A stretch of DNA of 64,000 nt. Origin: Paenibacillus sp. FSL R7-0337. GTDB taxonomy: Bacteria; Bacillota; Bacilli; Paenibacillales; Paenibacillaceae. This document shows, piece by piece, positions 44,700 through 52,914 of this stretch (its first letter is position 1; each line of letters starts with the position of its first letter). Where the stretch lies: the NCBI RefSeq assembly GCF_037969875.1, contig NZ_CP150218.1, positions 3,782,001 through 3,846,000 of the forward strand. Reading direction: 5' to 3'. The translations under genes and the position numbers were made by a program. Under the pieces are notes generated by a model that worked only from the letters and a program-made list of their open reading frames with translations, was not told the DNA's origin and made no database searches.

Positions 44700-44930
44700 T
44701 AAAATAAAAAAGACAGATTCCCTGAGTGTTTCTCTCAAGTGAATCTGTCCTTCTGGGTTTTTGTCCCTTGGTGGTGTAACACATATACGTGTCCGCATCG
44801 CTTGGACCAGCCTTTCCCGTGCCGCAGCACAAGAAACGGAACCCTAGATGCGCTATTTCACTCATAGTCGGATAATTACAGTGGCTATCCGGTAGAAACT
44901 TATGGGCCATATTCCCAAGATTATATGAGT
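44700..44930 (-). promoter_or_regulatory. guanine-class purine riboswitch controlling xpt-pbuX
   Basis: On the minus strand the aptamer (44930-44860) has P1 pairing ACTCATA with TATGAGT, P2 TGGG/CCCA with loop AATATGG, the invariant AAGTTTCTACCGG, P3 GGATA/TATCC, and CCGACTATG. The junction base that sets specificity is C, so it should bind guanine or xanthine-like purines and not adenine. Downstream, GACAGATTC pairs with GAATCTGTC (44711-44749) followed by a T-run: the ligand-dependent terminator. Confidence 0.95.
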
Positions 44931-45193
44931 TATATGAATCTGTTATATGAAATCTATTCATGAAGCATGTCTGTTATCTTACACGCTCTCCCCGCTGCTT
45001 ACAAGCAAAATTTTAAGTAAATTGCGGTGATTTCAAAGTTTTCATGAAACCCCAGGCAAAAGCAGGCCTGACTCCGGAGCGCCTTGTAAATTTTAGGTGT
45101 ACGGTGTTTTCTTCCTGTCTTCTATATCACTGAAGTTCCATAAAAGCTATAATTATATAGCTTAACATTCTAACTGAACAAAGGCGGCGAACA
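44931..45193. other. intergenic region between the riboswitch and the large kinase gene
   Basis: It should contain the minus-strand xpt promoter and the plus-strand kinase promoter. A TATAAT box at 45148-45153 (plus) has no good -35 at 17 bp. It lies inside a perfect inverted repeat AAGCTATA-ATTA-TATAGCTT-type (45144-45163), which may be an operator. Confidence 0.45.
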
Positions 45194-48100
45194 ATGAGAA
45201 TAAAACAACAGGTTTGGTTAGCAACTTCAGCTACTATACTGCTGCTAGGCAGTATGATTACTATATCACTCCTCTTTATGGAGGGTGGCTCGCGCATGAT
45301 TGCAGCAGGGTTAGGTTCGGTCGGCATTCTGGTCAGTATCGGACTTCTTTACAGTATCGGACGGAATGTAGACCGCGGCCTGAAGCGGATTATGGAGATC
45401 TCGCAGGATATCGCCGCAGACCGTCTTAACCCTGCGGCGGCGGCTACTGTGCGGACGGATGAATTCGGGCAGCTGGCGGCTTCCTTTTTCGGGCTGGCAG
45501 CTGACCTTCACCACAGAACCGCTGAAGAGCGCGAGCTGCGGCTTAGAGCCGAGGAACAGGCCTGGCTTAATACGCAGGTGTCAGAGATGGCGCTGCTGCT
45601 TCAGGGCTCTGTCCAGCTGAAAACAGCCTCACGTGTGTTCATCCGCAGGCTGGCTACCGCTGTCGGCGGAAGCTACGGGGCTATTTATCTGAAGCAGGGC
45701 AGTCAGCTGGACTTCGCAGCCGGCTATGCCTTCGATGATGCCGCAAGACAACAGGAATCCATACCGCTGGGCAGCGGCCTGGTCGGACAATGCGCACTGG
45801 ATGAGCAGATGATCGTTCTGCAGGATCTCCCGGAGAATTATATCAAGGTCCGCTCCGGCCTCGGAGAAGCTGCCCCTTCCTCGCTGATTATCGTTCCTAT
45901 TAAGCATGAACAGGAAGTTGTAGCTGTCATGGAACTGGCGGCCTTAAGCCCGTTCAGCTCCAAGGAGATGCAGCTGATTGAACGCACCGGACAGAACATG
46001 GGCGTGCTGATGAATACGCTGGCGGATGTCGCCAGAATTGAAGAACTGTTGAATGAGACACAACAGCAGAAGGATGAACTGGAAGCTCAGACCGAGGAGC
46101 TGCTGGCCCAGACGCAGGAGCTTGAAGCTCAGACCGAGGAGCTTGCGGCTCAGACCGAGGAGCTCCGGATGCAGACTGAGCAATTGCATGACCAGAAGAC
46201 AGAGCTGGAGGTTCAGGCTGAGAGCCTGCTAAGCTCCAATGAACACCTCCAGACGCAAATGCAGCTGACAGAGGAGCAAAAAGCCGAGATTGAGGCCCAG
46301 GCCGATGAGCTGCAGGCCCAGACAAGTGAATTGCTGGAGCAGAAGGAGCAGCTCCAGGCCCAGACGGAGGAGTTACAATCTCAGACGGAGGAGCTGCTGT
46401 CCCAGACAGATACACTGCAGGCTCAGGCCGATGAGCTTCAGACCCAGAAGGAGGAGCTGGCCGCCTCCCATGATCAGCTGCTGCTTCAAGTCGAGCTTAC
46501 CGAGAAGCAGAAAGAGGAGATCCAGGCTCAGGCACAGGAGATCTTCATGGCTGCACAGTACAAATCAGAATTCCTGGCGAATGTCTCCCATGAGCTGCGC
46601 ACCCCGCTGAACAGCCTGCTGATCCTCTCGCAGATTCTTGCCGAGAACAAGGACGGCAATCTGGAAGCGAAGCAGCTGGAATACGTGCATACGATCTTCT
46701 CGGCAGGCAAGGATCTCCTGCAGCTGATCGATGAGATTCTTGATCTGGCGAAGCTGGAGGTCGGCAAAATGACCCCGGTCATCGAGCCGGTCTCCCCGGT
46801 CGATCTCAGCAATCATGTCCACCGCCATTTCGAACAGCAGGCCAAGAAGAAGAACCTGCGGTTCGATGTCCATTCCGACAACCGGCTGCCTGATTATCTG
46901 ATGACCGACGGTCATAGGTTGCAGCAGGTCTTGAATAATCTGTTATCCAACGCCATCAAATTCACACCGGAGCAAGGCTCCGTCTCCCTGTCGATCCGCA
47001 CCAGCGGCGGGGAGGTTATCTTCGCCGTCAGCGACACCGGTATCGGCATCGCCGCCTCTAAGCTGGAGAGCATCTTCGAAGCCTTCCAGCAAGCGGACGG
47101 CACCACCAGCCGCAAATACGGCGGCACTGGCCTCGGCCTCACGATCTGCCGGGAGCTGGCTACACTCCTCGGCGGAAGAATTGAGGTGGATTCCATGGAG
47201 GGCAAGGGCAGCACCTTCTCCCTGATTATTCCCGCTGTGGAACCAGGAGAGGATGCCCAGACCCTTGCTGCCGCAGCCTATTCAGCAGCAGCCTCTCCGG
47301 AGATTCCGGCTTCCGAGCCTATCCGCCGTGAGAATCCGGCCTTCCGCGAGTCCTTCGTGCCCGACATTTCCATCTCCAATCCGAAGCTGCTGCAATATGC
47401 GGAGATGGATGATGACCGGGGCAATCTGCTAAGCGGGGATATTACCCTGCTAATTATCGAGGAGGACGCCGAATTCGCCGCCCGGCTGCTGGAGCTGGCG
47501 CGCAGCCGGGGCTTCAAGGCCATCGTCGCCTTCCAGGGCGATCAGGGACTTGCCCTGGCCCATGCCTATAAGCCTGATGCTATTCTGCTGGACCTGCATC
47601 TTCCCGTTCTGGACGGCTGGTCCATTATCAGCCGCCTGAAGAGCCGGCCGGAGCTGCGGCATATCCCTGTGCATGTAATCTCTACAGCCGAGGAGAACCA
47701 GCAGAGCCTGTCGATGGGCGCTTTGTCTTTCTGGAAGAAGCCGAATGATTATGCGGAGCTGGAAGCAGCCTTCCTCCAGATCGAGACTTATATCCGCCGT
47801 CCAGTGAAGAGTCTGCTGATTGTCGAAGACAACAAGGTTCTGCGCGGCAGTCTTGTTGAATTCATCGCCCATCCCGATGTGAACATTATTGCGGTGGGTA
47901 CCGGAAGAGAAGCAATGGAGCATCTGGCGAGCCATCATTTTGACTGTATGGTGCTTGACTTGGGCCTCTCGGATATTTCCGGCTTCGACCTGCTGGAGCA
48001 GGTCAAGACCAACCGCAAGCTGCAGACCCTGCCGGTCATTATCTATACAGGCAAGGATCTGAGCAAGACAGATGAGCAGCGCCTTAAGCACTACGCTGAG

Positions 48101-48610
48101 AGTATTGTAATCAAGAACGTGCGTTCAATGGAACGTCTCTATGATGATACTGCCCTGTACCTCCACCGCAAGCATGCAGACCTGCCTCTGGATAAGCAGC
48201 GACTGATTGAGAATCTGCATAATCCGGAATCCGCTTTTGCCGGCAAAAGTATTTTGCTTGTGGATGATGATATGCGTAATATTTTTGCGTTATCCAGTGT
48301 GCTGGAAGGTTATAATATGGAGATCAGCTTTGCCCAGAATGGCAGAGAAGCCCTGGAGCATCTGGAGACCCACCCGGGCGTTGAACTGGTCTTCATGGAT
48401 ATCATGATGCCGGAGATGGACGGTTACGAGACGATGGAGCATATCCGGCGTAACCCGGGCTATGATCAGATCGTCATTATTGCGCTGACCGCCCGCGCCC
48501 TGGAGGAAGACCGGGTCAAATGCCTTGAAGCAGGAGCTAACGATTATATATCCAAACCGATTAATACCACACAACTGGTGAGAGTGCTGAAATTATGGTT
48601 GATTCAATAG
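45194..48610 (+). CDS. giant hybrid histidine kinase: HAMP-GAF-coiled coil-kinase-three receivers
   Basis: A 1138-residue protein. Order: two transmembrane helices (~8-29, ~35-55) with almost no outside loop, HAMP (~55-110), GAF (~130-280), a Gln/Glu-rich coiled coil (~290-450), HisKA with NVSHELRTPLN (H466), HATPase (NLLSNAIKF, DTGIGI, GTGLGL), then three receivers: ~750-870 (D in ILLDLHLP), ~873-990 (D in MVLDLGLS) and ~1018-1138 (D in VFMDIMMPE). With no external sensor domain it probably responds to an internal ligand at the GAF domain. A receiver-kinase gene follows after 8 bp. Neither protein has a DNA-binding output. Confidence 0.94.
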   Translation: MRIKQQVWLATSATILLLGSMITISLLFMEGGSRMIAAGLGSVGILVSIGLLYSIGRNVDRGLKRIMEISQDIAADRLNPAAAATVRTDEFGQLAASFFGLAADLHHRTAEERELRLRAEEQAWLNTQVSEMALLLQGSVQLKTASRVFIRRLATAVGGSYGAIYLKQGSQLDFAAGYAFDDAARQQESIPLGSGLVGQCALDEQMIVLQDLPENYIKVRSGLGEAAPSSLIIVPIKHEQEVVAVMELAALSPFSSKEMQLIERTGQNMGVLMNTLADVARIEELLNETQQQKDELEAQTEELLAQTQELEAQTEELAAQTEELRMQTEQLHDQKTELEVQAESLLSSNEHLQTQMQLTEEQKAEIEAQADELQAQTSELLEQKEQLQAQTEELQSQTEELLSQTDTLQAQADELQTQKEELAASHDQLLLQVELTEKQKEEIQAQAQEIFMAAQYKSEFLANVSHELRTPLNSLLILSQILAENKDGNLEAKQLEYVHTIFSAGKDLLQLIDEILDLAKLEVGKMTPVIEPVSPVDLSNHVHRHFEQQAKKKNLRFDVHSDNRLPDYLMTDGHRLQQVLNNLLSNAIKFTPEQGSVSLSIRTSGGEVIFAVSDTGIGIAASKLESIFEAFQQADGTTSRKYGGTGLGLTICRELATLLGGRIEVDSMEGKGSTFSLIIPAVEPGEDAQTLAAAAYSAAASPEIPASEPIRRENPAFRESFVPDISISNPKLLQYAEMDDDRGNLLSGDITLLIIEEDAEFAARLLELARSRGFKAIVAFQGDQGLALAHAYKPDAILLDLHLPVLDGWSIISRLKSRPELRHIPVHVISTAEENQQSLSMGALSFWKKPNDYAELEAAFLQIETYIRRPVKSLLIVEDNKVLRGSLVEFIAHPDVNIIAVGTGREAMEHLASHHFDCMVLDLGLSDISGFDLLEQVKTNRKLQTLPVIIYTGKDLSKTDEQRLKHYAESIVIKNVRSMERLYDDTALYLHRKHADLPLDKQRLIENLHNPESAFAGKSILLVDDDMRNIFALSSVLEGYNMEISFAQNGREALEHLETHPGVELVFMDIMMPEMDGYETMEHIRRNPGYDQIVIIALTARALEEDRVKCLEAGANDYISKPINTTQLVRVLKLWLIQ
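46070..46550 (+). repeat. in-gene repeats encoding the coiled coil
   Basis: Degenerate 21-base units, seen as CAGACCGAGGAGCT and relatives, encode repeated AQTEEL(L/Q) heptads. Identical short blocks recur, for example AAGCTCAGACCGAGGAGCT twice near 46084 and 46124, so the number of heptads could change by recombination. Confidence 0.7.
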
Positions 48611-48618
48611 GAGGCAGC

Positions 48619-49794
48619 ATGGAGTATCCGATTAATATTTTGGTTGTAGATGACCGGACAGACGAGTTCCTGTCCATTCAGGCTTTGCTGGCCGAGTCGC
48701 CCTACCGGCTGGTTCATGCCCTCACCGGCATGGATGCTCTGAAATGTCTGCTGGAGCAGGAGTTCGCCCTGATCATTATGGATGTGCTCATGCCCGGCAT
48801 GAACGGGTTTGAAACGGCGAAGCGGATTAAGATGCGTCAGAAATCCCGGGATATCCCTATTATTTTCTTAACCTCGCTGACCTCCGAACTGGAGAATTAT
48901 ATGATGGCCTACTCGGCCGGAGCAATTGACTACCTGACTAAGCCGTTCCATCCGACCGTGTTAAAAAGCAAGATTGACGGCTTCGTCCGTCTCTACCAGA
49001 CCCACAAGGAGCTGCAGCTCAAAACGCAGGAGCTGGAGACCGTCAACAGCATCCTGACCGAGCTGAAGGAGACGGCCGAGGTGGCACTGCGGATCAAGAG
49101 CGGCTTCCTCGCCATGATGAGCCACGAGATCCGTACCCCGCTGAACGGAATTATTGCCATGTCAGATGTGCTTCGTTCCTCCGAGCTGTCCGCTGACGAC
49201 CAGGAGATGGCTGAGATCATTCATACCAGCGGTCACGCGCTTGTCTCTGTCATTACACATATCCTGGACTTCACCAAGATCGAATCCGGTAAAATGGAGC
49301 TCGATTACGAGCTGTTCAATCTTCACTCCTGCCTCAAGGAGACCGTTGATCTGTTCCGGGCGCTGGCCAGAGAACGCAGCCTGACTCTGGAGACCTTTAT
49401 TGATCCTGACATCCCTGCCCTGCTCACCGGTGACCCCAACCGTCTGCGGCAGGTACTCAATAACCTGATCGGCAATGCCATCAAATTCACGCATTCCGGC
49501 GGCGTCAAGGTGGATGTCCGCCTCCGGCAGGTCATGGACCAGCTGCTGGAGCTAGAGTTCATTATCGAAGATACGGGGATCGGCATTCCGGCGGACAAGA
49601 TGAAATACCTGTTCCAGCCGTTCACCCAGATTGGAGCCACCATCAACCGCAAGTTCGGCGGCACCGGACTCGGTCTGTCCATCTGCAAAATGCTGGTCGA
49701 CCTCATGGGCGGTACGATCTATGCCAAGCCGGATGTGGTGGGCGGAGCTACCTTCATCTTCACCATCCAGGTCGCTGAGGGCCAGCCGGACTGA
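48619..49794 (+). CDS. receiver-histidine kinase protein (response regulator fused to kinase)
   Basis: A 391-residue cytoplasmic protein starting at ATG 48619, five bases after GGAGG. A receiver domain comes first (ILVVDDRTD, phospho-acceptor Asp in LIIMDVLMPGM, YLTKPFHP), then a coil, HisKA with MMSHEIRTPLNG, and an HATPase with NNLIGNAIKF, EDTGIGIP and GGTGLGLSI. It is 8 bp downstream of the giant kinase gene. The order receiver-then-kinase suggests it takes phosphate from, or is switched by, the upstream kinase and passes it on. Confidence 0.92.
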   Translation: MEYPINILVVDDRTDEFLSIQALLAESPYRLVHALTGMDALKCLLEQEFALIIMDVLMPGMNGFETAKRIKMRQKSRDIPIIFLTSLTSELENYMMAYSAGAIDYLTKPFHPTVLKSKIDGFVRLYQTHKELQLKTQELETVNSILTELKETAEVALRIKSGFLAMMSHEIRTPLNGIIAMSDVLRSSELSADDQEMAEIIHTSGHALVSVITHILDFTKIESGKMELDYELFNLHSCLKETVDLFRALARERSLTLETFIDPDIPALLTGDPNRLRQVLNNLIGNAIKFTHSGGVKVDVRLRQVMDQLLELEFIIEDTGIGIPADKMKYLFQPFTQIGATINRKFGGTGLGLSICKMLVDLMGGTIYAKPDVVGGATFIFTIQVAEGQPD

Positions 49795-49817
49795 GACCCT
49801 GGCCGCTGATTGTATGA

Positions 49818-49856
49818 AAGAAGCTCCCCCTTCAGATGATGAAGAGGGAGCTTCTT
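49818..49856 (+). terminator. terminator of the kinase operon
   Basis: AAGAAGCTCCC pairs with GGGAGCTTCTT, followed by T residues, 23 bp after the stop codon. Confidence 0.9.
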
Positions 49857-49920
49857 TGTTATCGGTGAGGACTATTGTAGAATGGAATGAACCAATTGCG
49901 GAAAGGGATGAATTGTATAG

Positions 49921-50781
49921 ATGGGAACCTCCACATTCCCTTTGTTCCAGCGGAACTTCGTTCTGCAAGCCCGAAGTACAACTCATCATTGGGAAGGCGC
50001 TGGCCCCCTTTCGATCAAGACATTTCGGAATGGTCGTGCCTATTACAAAACAAAGCTAGGTCATTATGCTGTGGAGGAAGAGGGCTATCTCCTTTTAAAT
50101 GAGGGGGAGCCGTACGGGATAGCCATTGAGTCAGATACAGAGGTCGACTCTTTTTGCGTATTTTTCAAGGCAGGTTATGCTGAAGAATTTCTTAGAGCTA
50201 TTCATGTCGGAGCAGAAAAGTCTTTAGACGATCCATTCTCACAATCTAAGCACCCGCTGCAATTTTATACAAAGTCATACCGTCATAGTCACTTGATCAC
50301 TCCGCTTATCGAGAACTTTAAGCAATCCTTACCTGTATTCGGCAGCGAGAATCTCTGGGTCGATGAACAGTATCAAAATTTAATTCAAGCACTGCTTAAC
50401 GTCCATCAGAAGATTGTTCAAGAAATTAGTACCGTCCCCGGCACGCGCCCGGCCACCAGGGAGGAGCTGTTCCGGCGGTTGACCGTAGCATACGAGTACT
50501 TACATGCGTATTACAACCAAAACGTGTCTCTTGAAGAAGTCTCAAAAGTCGCATGTCTCTCTAAAAACCATCTAATCCGCAACTTCCGTCACTTTTTTAA
50601 AAGAACACCACACCAGTTCATCCTTGAAAAAAGGATACTTGAAGCACAGCGTCTCCTTTGTCAAACGGAAAACAGTGTAACCGAGATTAGCCTAAGTGTT
50701 GGCTTCGACAATGTCTCTTCCTTCAATAAGGTTTTTAAACAAAGAACGGGATTATCGCCCCAGATGTTTAGAAAAAAGTGA
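49921..50781 (+). CDS. AraC family transcriptional regulator
   Basis: A 286-residue protein: a cupin-like N-terminal sensor (HHWEGAGPLSIKTFRNGRAYY, GYLLLNEGEPYGIAIES) and a C-terminal double helix-turn-helix (VSLEEVSKVACLSKNHLIRNFRHFFKRTPHQFIL, VTEISLSVGFDNVSSFNKVFKQ). The nearest Shine-Dalgarno, AAAGGGATG, is 13 bp from the ATG, so the start is uncertain. The VOC gene 81 bp downstream, same direction, is a likely target. Base composition is visibly more AT-rich than in the kinase genes, and an IS element follows, so lateral acquisition is possible. Confidence 0.9.
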   Translation: MGTSTFPLFQRNFVLQARSTTHHWEGAGPLSIKTFRNGRAYYKTKLGHYAVEEEGYLLLNEGEPYGIAIESDTEVDSFCVFFKAGYAEEFLRAIHVGAEKSLDDPFSQSKHPLQFYTKSYRHSHLITPLIENFKQSLPVFGSENLWVDEQYQNLIQALLNVHQKIVQEISTVPGTRPATREELFRRLTVAYEYLHAYYNQNVSLEEVSKVACLSKNHLIRNFRHFFKRTPHQFILEKRILEAQRLLCQTENSVTEISLSVGFDNVSSFNKVFKQRTGLSPQMFRKK

Positions 50782-50862
50782 TTTTGGAAAAGTAAATCTT
50801 CATCCGCACATGTTACATTTACTGCGTGGAACATACAACCTACACAAGGGAGCGATATTTAC

Positions 50863-51249
50863 ATGAATTCAGAATCCCAAATTAAAGGCATCGGGCAAAT
50901 ATCCATTCGGGTACATGACATGGAAGCAGCCACCCGGTTCTATCAAGATACTCTAGGCCTAAACCTGTTATTTCAAATCCCGAACATGACCTTCCTGGAG
51001 TGTAACGGGATTCAGCTGGTCTTGAGTATTGCTGAAGACGCGCGGTTCGACCATCCCAGCTCGGTATTCTATTTCCAGGTTGACAATATTCACGCATCGT
51101 ACGAAACGTTAGTCGGGCGGAATGTACATTTCCTGGACAAGCCGCATAAAGTGGCTGAGATGGGTCAAACCGCAACCTGGATGACGTTCTTTCAGGACCC
51201 CGATAAGAATGTACATGCCTTGATGAGTGAAGTGTCTGTGTCCGAATAA
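50863..51249 (+). CDS. VOC (glyoxalase/bleomycin-resistance) family protein
   Basis: A 128-residue protein with paired beta-alpha-beta-beta-beta modules: IGQISIRVHDMEAATRFYQDTLGL then FYFQVDNIHASYETLVGRNV and FFQDPDKNVHALMSE. The residues where metal ligands usually lie are Gln (GQIS), Glu (FLECNG), Gln (FYFQVD) and His in VHALM. It may be a lyase, dioxygenase or binding protein; the substrate is unknown. GGGAG lies 12 bp upstream of the ATG. Likely controlled by the adjacent AraC protein. Confidence 0.85.
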   Translation: MNSESQIKGIGQISIRVHDMEAATRFYQDTLGLNLLFQIPNMTFLECNGIQLVLSIAEDARFDHPSSVFYFQVDNIHASYETLVGRNVHFLDKPHKVAEMGQTATWMTFFQDPDKNVHALMSEVSVSE

Positions 51250-51258
51250 TTACTCCCA

Positions 51259-51280
51259 GGGGCATTATTGCCCCTTTATT
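51259..51280 (+). terminator. VOC gene terminator
   Basis: GGGGCA pairs with TGCCCC around TTAT, followed by TTTATT, 9 bp after the stop codon. Confidence 0.7.
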
Positions 51281-51284
51281 CGGT

Positions 51285-52860
51285 TTAATACGAAAATAAA
51301 AATATCGGAAAATGCGCCGCAGACTGGGTTTTTGACAAAAAAAGACCCACCGCCCCAAAAAACGTTTCGTTTTTTTGAAAAAGGGAAGACTATGGGATAG
51401 GATTCAATTGAACACTATATCCTAACTGCTGGATATATTTCACGTACCTATCTAACGTGTTTTTCTTGGACGTCTCATCGCCTAGTGAGACGTCTATTTC
51501 TTGGTATGACCTCTTCTCCCGCATCAGGGCATGGAGGATTCGAATCAGCAAATGCGCGGTGGCGACGTTTGCTTTTTTATCGCCTCGTCTCTTTCGAATT
51601 CGTCGAAAGAATTGTCCGATCCGGTTCGAGGAGCGAGAGTTTGCCCAAGCCGCCTGACACAAGGCCCCTTTCAGATGCTTGTTCCCTTGCATCGTTTTTG
51701 ACTTTCTTCGCTTTCCAGCGCTTTCGTTGTTCCCTGGACACACCCCCGCCCATGAAGCAAACTGCGCATCACTCGGGAACATTTCCGCGACATGCGGCCC
51801 CACTTCGGCAAAGATGGTCACGGCAGACGTCCGCTCAATTCCTGGAATGGAGTCAATTTGTTCAATCTTCTCCAGGTACGGTTCTGCCTTCGCCTCGATT
51901 CGAGCTTCCAGTTCCGTGATCCTTTTCTCCAAATAGACCAAGTGGTCCCAGTGGTCTCGAATCATCTCGCGGTGATGACGGCGCAACTTGCCATTGAGCG
52001 CGTCTAGCAACTGCGGAACTTTCTTTTTTAAACGGGTTTTGACCAGGTTCTTAACGGTCCCTTCGTCGATGACCTCGCCGTCCATGATCTTCTGGAGCAG
52101 GCCCCGCCCTGAAACCCCATATAGATCGGACATAAAGGTGGTTAGCTTGATGTTGGCATCCTGCAGGATTTTGTGAATGCGGTTTTTCTCCGCCGTCACC
52201 GCCTGCACCATCTTACTCCGGTAACGGGTCAAGTCTCGCAAATCCCGGATGTCCTGTTCGGGCACCATACTGCCTTCAATGAGCCCGCAACGGTGCAATT
52301 GCGCTAACCAGCGCGCATCTTGCATGTCACTTTTTCGACCCGGCGTATTCTTTACCCGCTGGGCGTTGGCCAAGACCAGATCACAACTGCCCTCTAAGAT
52401 GTTCCATACCGGTTTCCATAACACGCCCGTGCTCTCCATCACCACCTCCCGGCAGCCGTGTTCACTCAGCCAATCTTGCAGGCCTAGCAATTCTTTGGTT
52501 GTCGTCCCAAAGGTTTTCAGGTGACATTGTGGTTTCTGTTCGATCGGTCCTTTCAACACGCAGGCCACAACGGTTTCCTGGTGCACGTCCAGACCGGCAC
52601 AACACATACGTACAGCATCCATTCCAACCATCCTCCATCGTCAGTTTACAAATCATGCGCTCGAGTGAGTGTAATTTAATACACGTACTTTTGGGGCTAC
52701 AATAGGCGATGCTCGAAAAGCGCAATAGAACGGTTTTTCGCACGGGGTGTATCCCAGTAACCGTTTCCGCCCTTTGATTTGTATATGTAGTGTTGACGAC
52801 TACAGCCTCATTTAGAATGGTTGCGACGGATGCCACCCGCTTATTTTCATTCCTGGGGGT
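51285..52860 (-). mobile_element. IS110-family insertion sequence, approximate limits
   Basis: The limits are set only by the flanking genes: the VOC terminator on one side, the AEC gene on the other. The ~230 non-coding bases upstream of the transposase (52632-52860) are where IS110-group elements carry the bridge RNA. The 3' side is short (51285-51389) and holds a hairpin of AAAAAACG/CGTTTTTT. No target duplication is visible, as expected for this family. Confidence 0.6.
51390..52631 (-). CDS. IS110 family transposase
   Basis: A 413-residue DEDD-type recombinase of full length. The N-terminal RuvC-like domain opens with CCAGLDVHQETVVACVLKG and carries VVMESTGVLWKPVWN and KSDMQDARWLAQL. The C-terminal Transposase_20 domain carries IDSIPGIERTSAVTIFAEVG, FASWAGVCPGNNESAGKRR and the Ser-bearing segment typical of the family. 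No stop codons or frameshifts interrupt it, so it may be active. IS110 elements lack obvious terminal inverted repeats, so exact ends were not assigned. Confidence 0.95.
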   Translation of the reverse strand: MVGMDAVRMCCAGLDVHQETVVACVLKGPIEQKPQCHLKTFGTTTKELLGLQDWLSEHGCREVVMESTGVLWKPVWNILEGSCDLVLANAQRVKNTPGRKSDMQDARWLAQLHRCGLIEGSMVPEQDIRDLRDLTRYRSKMVQAVTAEKNRIHKILQDANIKLTTFMSDLYGVSGRGLLQKIMDGEVIDEGTVKNLVKTRLKKKVPQLLDALNGKLRRHHREMIRDHWDHLVYLEKRITELEARIEAKAEPYLEKIEQIDSIPGIERTSAVTIFAEVGPHVAEMFPSDAQFASWAGVCPGNNESAGKRRKSKTMQGNKHLKGALCQAAWANSRSSNRIGQFFRRIRKRRGDKKANVATAHLLIRILHALMREKRSYQEIDVSLGDETSKKNTLDRYVKYIQQLGYSVQLNPIP

Positions 52861-52880
52861 GACAAGGCCTCTGTCTTGTC

Positions 52881-52907
52881 ATGCCTGTTTTTCGCATACA
52901 TTCGGCC
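52881..52907. repeat. partial copy of the 40-bp hairpin repeat
   Basis: ATGCCTGTTTTTCGCATACA then TTCGGCC matches the two copies at 58862-58953 except for a few bases. It lies immediately downstream of the AEC gene stop codon region. Confidence 0.6.
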
Positions 52908-52914
52908 CGCGCCC

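Noticed and set aside
46070..46550. Tandem DNA repeats considered as a CRISPR or microsatellite locus
   Set aside because: They are in frame within the kinase gene and encode coiled-coil heptads.
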